DNA from: Platycnemis pennipes
Taxonomy: Eukaryota > Arthropoda > Insecta > Odonata > Platycnemididae
DNA: 64,000 bases
NCBI GenBank assembly: GCA_933228895.1
Contig: OW121849.1
Span: 35,558,354-35,622,353 of the forward strand
Reading direction: 5' to 3'
Numbering within the stretch: position 1 is the stretch's first letter; every line of letters begins with the position of its first letter. Of the stretch, positions 57,839 through 64,000 are shown in pieces. The notes under the pieces are model-generated. The model was not told the origin of the DNA, did no database searches, and saw nothing but the letters and a program-made list of their open reading frames with translations. The translations under genes were made by a program, and so were the position numbers.

Positions 57839-60538
57839 AATAAGACTACGTGGATTGTCAATACATACATCCCTGGAATAAAATACTATCCCTCCACGGG
57901 TTTATTGGGCAGGACGACGTGTTTCACCTCGCTATAGCATATATGCCTCAGTGAGTCAATTCTTGGCTTTCGGCTGAGTAAACTTTAGCGGCCGTATCTT
58001 TCTCGTCACAAACGAAACTGATAGGAATGAATCACGTTCAGTGAGTTCTAGAAATTAAGGGATTAAATTCTCCTTGAATTCGTCATTGCGATTAGCATTA
58101 TTGAGAAACTATTTTCCGATCTCGTGCTGCTTTTATTTTAATACTTCACTGCAACGGTGTCATTTGCTTCTACTTTGTATGCATAGTTTCGTCATTAGCA
58201 GCACGTACTATGTAAAACAGTGTAATTTCCTTTCTTCGATTTGTGACTTAGAATTCGTTCCATTCGCTTTTCATGCTGTAGAATAGCTGGAAAAATCCAA
58301 TTATTTTCCTAATAGCCATATACAAGCCCTTATATGTCTTCGTATTGAAGCTAAGGAAATGATTTGTGTACATTTTTACTGCGGTGTTTTGAAGCTAAAG
58401 AAATGAATACAACTGTCGTAGGTGGCGATAATTTTCTTTTGCGCTTTTGTTAAGTCGCTTTTGAGTGAAGTCCGGGGGTAGAGCCGTCGTCTTAAATAGA
58501 ATCATCCCCTCCTGCGGTCGGTTTTAGCGACTCGGGATGCGATGAGGGTCGTTCTCATTCAGGTGAGTTAAGGTCGAAACTCATCTCCGTCCGGGTAATG
58601 AACCGTCAAGGTCATGCCGTGTAGTGCATTCGAAACGGGTATTAGACCAACCATTTTAGAGTTAATTGATTGCTGTGAAACTAGACGTGACCTTGACTGC
58701 GTTCGATCGGCGATTTATTGTCATTCGTCCGACTAATGTTGCATTTAAAGGTTATATTCATTAGCTCATATTCATGGGGAGTATTTCATTTGTGGAACTC
58801 ATTTAAGCTGCGTGTCACGTTTTTCTCCACGAAACACAGCTTTCATTGTCTATTTTTATGTTGGTTTTGTTTCTTTCTCACTTCTATTTTCAATCTGGCA
58901 TCCACGATTTGAATTTAAATTACTTTCGTAGCATTTTTTCGGTGCCTCCTGTTTTTTCGCATTTGGCCAATGGAATATTTTGGAGTCGGGGTCCGTTCGC
59001 AGCCATGGTATGGGAACTATTCGGAAATTCGATGGAGGAAGGAGGAGGAGGAAGCCTCCAGTGAAGTTCGGATTTGAGAGGTGATCCAAAAATAGATGGC
59101 CAGGGCACGTGCATAGTTTTTCTCCCGTGGAAAATAAATCAGAAAAATTTAATGCTTCACACCGCTGTTGGAGGAGCGAATGCCATCACGTGGCAAGTGG
59201 AGCAACTGCCCTGTTCATCAGTTACGTCTACTTTATTGGCTCTTATGCTCTTTTCTTGGTTTCCTTTTACCATCATACATTCCGTCATATGCTTCATGCA
59301 AAGGCTTTGGGTATTTGAAAGCAGTTTTAATATTTCTGTAACGAATCCAATCACATAGATTAACGCATTACCCCAGTTAACTTTTTCGTCCAAATCCTCA
59401 TTCTCTTTTGAGTCATCGCTGTGCTAAATCCATTGTGTATTCGAGTGAGTGGTAATGTTCTTTTCTCTTGCACACATACGAAAATTTGCTCATTTACTTC
59501 CAGAAATTTTGTTTCTCATTATCATTAAGGCATGAAAAAATTAATTATAATACTGTGATCTCGGGCTAGTCGTAACGAGTTGGTTTTCCACTAAGAGGGT
59601 GAGCCATCGGAGCACACTGTAAATGTTCAGTATTATATGTCGACACCGTGCCAGAGAAATCGACGAAGGGTGAACCGGAAATGTGGCAACAAGGTTATAT
59701 TTCATCGTGCACCTTTTATAGAGTCTTGGAGCTTCTTCGTTCGAAACGCGACGTACATTTTATTGAGAATAATAACAATCGGATGGTAAGGCTTTTCAAC
59801 GGACTAAAAAGTCAGCTGCTTTCCCACTCTTACTTGGAGATTGCAACCAGTTAAGGTCGTCACACACCCTGTTAAAGCACAAGTTTTTTTCGTGGAAGGA
59901 GTTGGATCCCGACTTCCATATTCCCAGGGAGACGCAATGCCGAACGTAATGGAGTGATAGCTCCAGCGGCAGTGAAGGGAAGTAGACCAAAAGGGTGTCA
60001 GAGAAAGTCGAGGGCAGGAGTGGGGTAGAAAGGAGCACTGGAATGAGTGGATGTAGATTGAACCACGTGACGGGAGTGTTTCGCCGGACAACTGGCACCT
60101 GATCCAATACAGCTTGGGCCTCCGATCGCGTCCCATGTGGCTCCGTGACTGTCCCCGCGCGTTCAAATCTCCCTCGTACCGCGTCCTATTTGGATTTTTT
60201 TTCCCGGTGCCCAATTTTTTAAAACCTGTATTATTCTGGGAGGACTCGACGGTGACCTAGCCGAAGGTCGTAGGACTGTGTGATGTGCCGTTGGCATTAG
60301 AATGCCTAGTTCCCACGCTTTGTCGAATATATTTTCTATGGTGTTAATCACACGGCGTTTTGTCGACGCTCTTCGGGCGCTGCACTGAGTCAGCTTTTCA
60401 ATGCTTGAAAAATCGCGTTGGAATTCGCTGTTCATTCATATCGGCGGAAGACCTCTCGGCGCACGTCTGTCCCGGTCGCACGTAGGCGTGCTGCTGGAAT
60501 AGTAGCCTTTTTCCTTCAAACGTTTTTTTTCGTATTGA
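57839..60538. other. Non-coding spacer
   Basis: Open frames at 58846-59393 and 59796-60435 overlap on opposite strands without domains. About 59.9-60.5 kb is moderately GC-rich and may belong to the promoter of the exon at 60626. Confidence 0.35.
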
Positions 60539-60625
60539 GTGTTTTGTAGCGGATCTACTTTTGCCCGTTCCTTTTATTCGAAGACGCCTCAGTTTACGCA
60601 ACTGAAAAAAACTTTCTTGTTCGTT

Positions 60626-60733
60626 ATGGGAATATCCGTTAGCAAAAAGAAAAGAATTGGACTCAGCTGGACAGATACGCCTATTGTGCAGTCGCCTACC
60701 TACCCGATCCGTCGGAGACACACATCGTACATG
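60626..60733 (+). CDS. Candidate first coding exon with myristoylation-type N-terminus
   Basis: The frame from the ATG at 60626 reads MGISVSKKKRIGLSWTDTPI and continues to RRRHTSYM, 36 codons, ending at ATG|GTGAGA, a good donor in phase 0. M-G-x-x-x-S with following lysines fits an N-myristoylation signal plus a basic membrane-binding patch. The frame is open upstream to 60539, but the ATG at 60626 has the better N-terminus. Its phase (0) differs from that of the exon ending at 53337 (2), so the two are not interchangeable first exons for one acceptor. I do not recognise the protein. Confidence 0.45.
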
Positions 60734-63130
60734 GTGAGATTTTCGACTGTTTTTGTTATATGTAATTTGAACGCCGATAATATTGCCTGATTGAATAATG
60801 AACCTAATATTTGAACCTATGTCCGCAACTTTTTTTATCCTTTAAGTATGTAGCGTTTCAATGCAAGCTGGTCGGTGTTTGACCCTGGGTGTTTTTTTGT
60901 CAAAGCTTGTTTTTGTTTGCTTGTGCACAATTATGCAGCTTCGTTATTTTTTGCTCTTAACATCAGTAAAGGTACGATACGATTTAGATTAATATTTGCA
61001 TTACCGGTTTTTCGGAAGTGTATTCCTGTTCTAATCGAATGGTTTTATTAATCCTGTTCAGCGTACAATTTTCTGTACCGACCGGTTAAGTTCAGTGCAC
61101 GTTTGTTAATGAAATTGCCCGTGATCTAGGTGTTCGCCCCTCTTTTAGACATTTAGTATTTGTCCTTAAAGTGCTGTTGTGCGAGAAGAAATTGTTTTTG
61201 AGTGTTATTTGCTTATGTTTTTAGTGGGATAGAACAAGAATCAAAGATGTTGGTTAAGATTTTCCAACGAATTGTGGAACTTGGATATTGTTGTGCGTAA
61301 AATCGACGGTGAAATACTACTTCTTTCCTGAAGTTTATCAATGCATCATTGAACTGAACAGGATGGCCTATCTGGTTGTCAACATTCATATGGTCATTGT
61401 GGTCCAAACTTTTTCTTATTGTAATTTATCTGCCACATTTGTGATATTTTTTATAATTGGAGATTGTCAAGCTAAAACTTCTTGTAAAACAGGATAACGA
61501 TTTCGACAAATTTGAAACTACTATGTTGTATAAAGAAATATATTAGTCAGGCCTTTTCATGCTCTTACTGAGACAGTATCTCAAAATAAAAGTTGTTAAT
61601 TTTATTTGAAAACTCATTCAAGACATGGTATACGGACAATATAGAATCGAATTTTAAAATACAAATGAAAAAGTTTTAATGAAGATTTCCTGTTCCACGT
61701 ATGTAATTGTATAGGGCTATAAACTTTATAAACACCTTTTTATATTACTTTAAATACTGATTATGAAACAAGCGTTTTATTATTATTGATTATGATATTT
61801 TTAAAGTTGATGGTGCAACATGAAAATAATACCGAATGTGCGTGCGACGAAGGCATCTTTTACTCTTGGAAATTAGATGTTTAGTCATAATTTAATGCTT
61901 CATAGAGGAATGGGAGTAATGGTGAAACTTCTGTGCTGGAAAGAATTTATCATTAAAAGAATGAAAAAGCTAACTTCTCTTTTCTCTTGGTGGCTTTGTT
62001 TAGGTGACAACTACGGCATTTTGAACATTTATTCGGTTTGTATTGGGAAGAATTACGTATTGTTTCAATGGAGTATTTCGTTGCGTCATGCATTTCCCTT
62101 TCTTGTGGCTTCTCTTTCAAATGGTGGAGGATTTTCCCTAATCGTGTTACGCCAGATTTGGAATCCTTTCATTTGTTTCCTTCCGTGGGACTCCTTGTTA
62201 ATTTTGAAAGGCTTCATCGCTCGAATTACAATCCACGTGGTCTCATTTTCACGCTTTGAGAATTTTTCTTAATTTCATATCTGAAAAATAACTCCTACCA
62301 TCCATCATTGAACTGACCGCGCGCTGCCATGTAGTGTTCCAACGCTTAGTTGTCGTACCCTTACTGAGATTGTTCTTTTTATGTAATGAGCGTGAAAACT
62401 TGGCCGAGAATAATCACGCTTGTGTAAGGACAGTGCCGGCTGAATGGTGGTCCCTCCCATTCCTTGTTGGCGTGCTTTGGTCATTCATTATCTTTGATAG
62501 GGTAAGAAAGACACCTCGATTGCTTCGGGAAGATTCTTTGGATTCTTCCGGCCTGCCTCGTGCGTAGTTAATCTCGGACGTATGGGTCGCGTTATATAAG
62601 AGAGCAGGCATGCCAAAAAGTTATATAAGACTACAAAGCGTATGATTTTAACCGTCGCCTCGTCCCTCAGTTTCTACGTGTTGGAATCGGCATCCGTAAA
62701 TTCTTGCCGTCAAACTTACGAAGTTTATATCGTGTTGTAACGCGGGAATGTGGTTTCCCTATTACTTATTTTCTCCATCTGATCATATTGATGATCTTTT
62801 AACTGTTCAACTTAAAAGCTCCATTTTAATTTTCATCTGGAAAATGATTAACGCTGTATTAGAACCTTATGCTACAACTTTTCTTGACGTGAATGTGGTG
62901 ATGAATCCGTGGATGCGTTCAACAAAGTATGTGGGCATTTGTCATAAGTCTTGCTGAAAATTGAAAATTTCACCTCTAAATGGATGACCCATCATGAAAA
63001 ATGAAGGTAATTGGATTACTGCTCCTCTAGTATTGACCTCTCGTCTCGAGGGCTGGGGTTCGAAACACTTTAGATAAGATTTTTCATTGGTTTCTGTTCC
63101 CTACTTGAGCGATATGGGCGATGACATACC
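60734..63130. other. Probable intron, AT-rich
   Basis: No supported exon. Frames at 61877-62272 and 62334-62567 are hydrophobic or mixed without motifs. A box B-like GGGTTCGAAAC near 63056 may be a degenerate SINE. Confidence 0.35.
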
Positions 63131-63913
63131 TAGAGATGGAAGGTATAAAAAAATAGAACGATATATCGGGAAGCGGTATATTTTGAATATACCGGTGCTC
63201 CAGGAGGTATATTTTCAACATGCCGGTATATCAAACCAGTGTATTTATATAAATAATAGTGTGGCGGTCAATGTTTTAAAATGTTATTGCGTTGTAGATT
63301 ATGATGCAATCATTATTTTCATTTGGTCTTTTTTTTTATAATTCCAACCTACTCGGTTCTCCAAAACTGCCTGATTTTATTTTTCTTCACAAATATTCCC
63401 TCGACTCGTACATCGAAAGAGATGAAAATCTATAATAGCTATTGCTGAAAAATATATAGCTAAATTTGAAATTTAAACCGGCCTCAGTATATTCGTTACA
63501 TTTCTCCGTACACTCGAAGATGGAAGACGGTGAAGACCATAAGATGTGACCAAGACCATATTCCATGCCAAAAACCTGTGCGGCTGCGCTAGGTGGGTAC
63601 TGGGTAGAGCGTGTATGAATTAATTCATCAATTAATTCAAGCATTATAGTCTCCTGCGTTACACTCTGCCGATAGGTACCTTCTCAAGATTTCGAATGGA
63701 ATTTAGGAGAGGAATTTTTATTATACATTTACCTTTACTCTTCAATGTTTATAAAATTATTTATAGATGCCTGAAAAATTAACTTCGTGAAAAATATATC
63801 GGGGAATCGTGTTAAACTTATAAAGAAAATACCACCGAATGTGCGGGTGTATCAGTTTATAAAATTTTCCGATCTATCTCGGGAAAAATATATCTACATA
63901 TTTCCCATCCCTA
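63131..63913. mobile_element. Probable non-autonomous hAT-like element
   Basis: The left end TAGAGATGGAAGGTAT and the reverse complement of the right end, TAGGGATGGGAAATAT, match at most positions, and TAGGGATGGG-type ends recall the hAT element at 21690. Subterminal palindrome-like motifs (CGATATATCG, GGTATATTTT, CCGGTATATC, AATATATCGG) crowd both ends. No transposase and no clear 8-bp target duplication remain, so it is older than the 21.7 kb copy. Confidence 0.55.
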
Positions 63914-64000
63914 CATATAGTGGAACTTCCCGCGGCTTGTTTGAAATTGTTGGAAGTAATTCATTCATGGGTGAAGGGATAAGCGTCCTAAAACTCCTAT
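63914..64000. other. Window end, non-coding
   Basis: Nothing recognisable. Confidence 0.3.

Noticed and set aside
1..64000. CRISPR array, prophage, operon or retroviral provirus
   Set aside because: No regularly spaced short repeats, no gag/pol/env-type frames or LTR pairs, and gene structure is plainly eukaryotic.

Overview
This window reads as nuclear DNA from an arthropod, most likely an insect. Genes here are interrupted by GT/AG introns. The sequence is mostly AT-rich and non-coding, and it is scattered with Penelope-like retroelements, degenerate non-LTR retrotransposons, tRNA-derived SINEs and hAT-like and other terminal-inverted-repeat (TIR) DNA transposons. There are no operons, rRNA genes, CRISPR arrays or phage genes. 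I cannot name the species.

Only three loci look like host genes. First, at 14.9-16.2 kb on the minus strand, a short gene can be assembled from a 5'UTR exon, a 51-codon coding exon and a 22-codon terminal exon. It predicts a 73-residue single-pass membrane protein with a Gly-rich N-terminus, and a polyadenylation signal follows. A paralogous 51-codon exon with an intron at the same codon and phase lies upstream at 19.15-19.30 kb; its terminal exon is uncertain. Second, at 51.2-53.3 kb on the plus strand, a very GC-rich first coding exon encodes about 698 residues of disordered, Lys/Ser/Pro- and Glu/Gly-rich protein. It sits below a long GC-rich, probably promoter-bearing tract, and its stop overlaps a good splice donor, so the gene probably continues to the right. 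Third, at 60.6-60.7 kb on the plus strand, a 36-codon candidate first exon with an N-myristoylation-type start (MGISVSKKK) ends at a GT donor.

The rest is repeats and spacer. At 3.15-4.14 kb there is a decayed non-LTR retrotransposon 3' end, and three smaller relics of another LINE type lie at 7.7, 31.5 and 44.9 kb. At 20.09-23.12 kb a small TIR element is followed directly by a second TIR element with ends like PIF/Harbinger. A 1,138-bp hAT-like element with a perfect 8-bp target duplication is nested inside that second element. At 25.5-28.5 kb two different Penelope-like elements lie head to tail on the minus strand. One is a 5'-truncated RT + GIY-YIG copy with a hammerhead-ribozyme-like core downstream; the other keeps a 405-codon RT reading frame. 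Further hAT-like elements lie at 34.6-35.2 kb and 63.1-63.9 kb. Several tRNA-derived SINE heads and near-perfect hairpins are listed individually.

The strongest new observations are the paralogous small membrane-protein exons, the ribozyme-like core at the Penelope copy and the nested transposons. No calculation or database search was run; everything is from reading the sequence.
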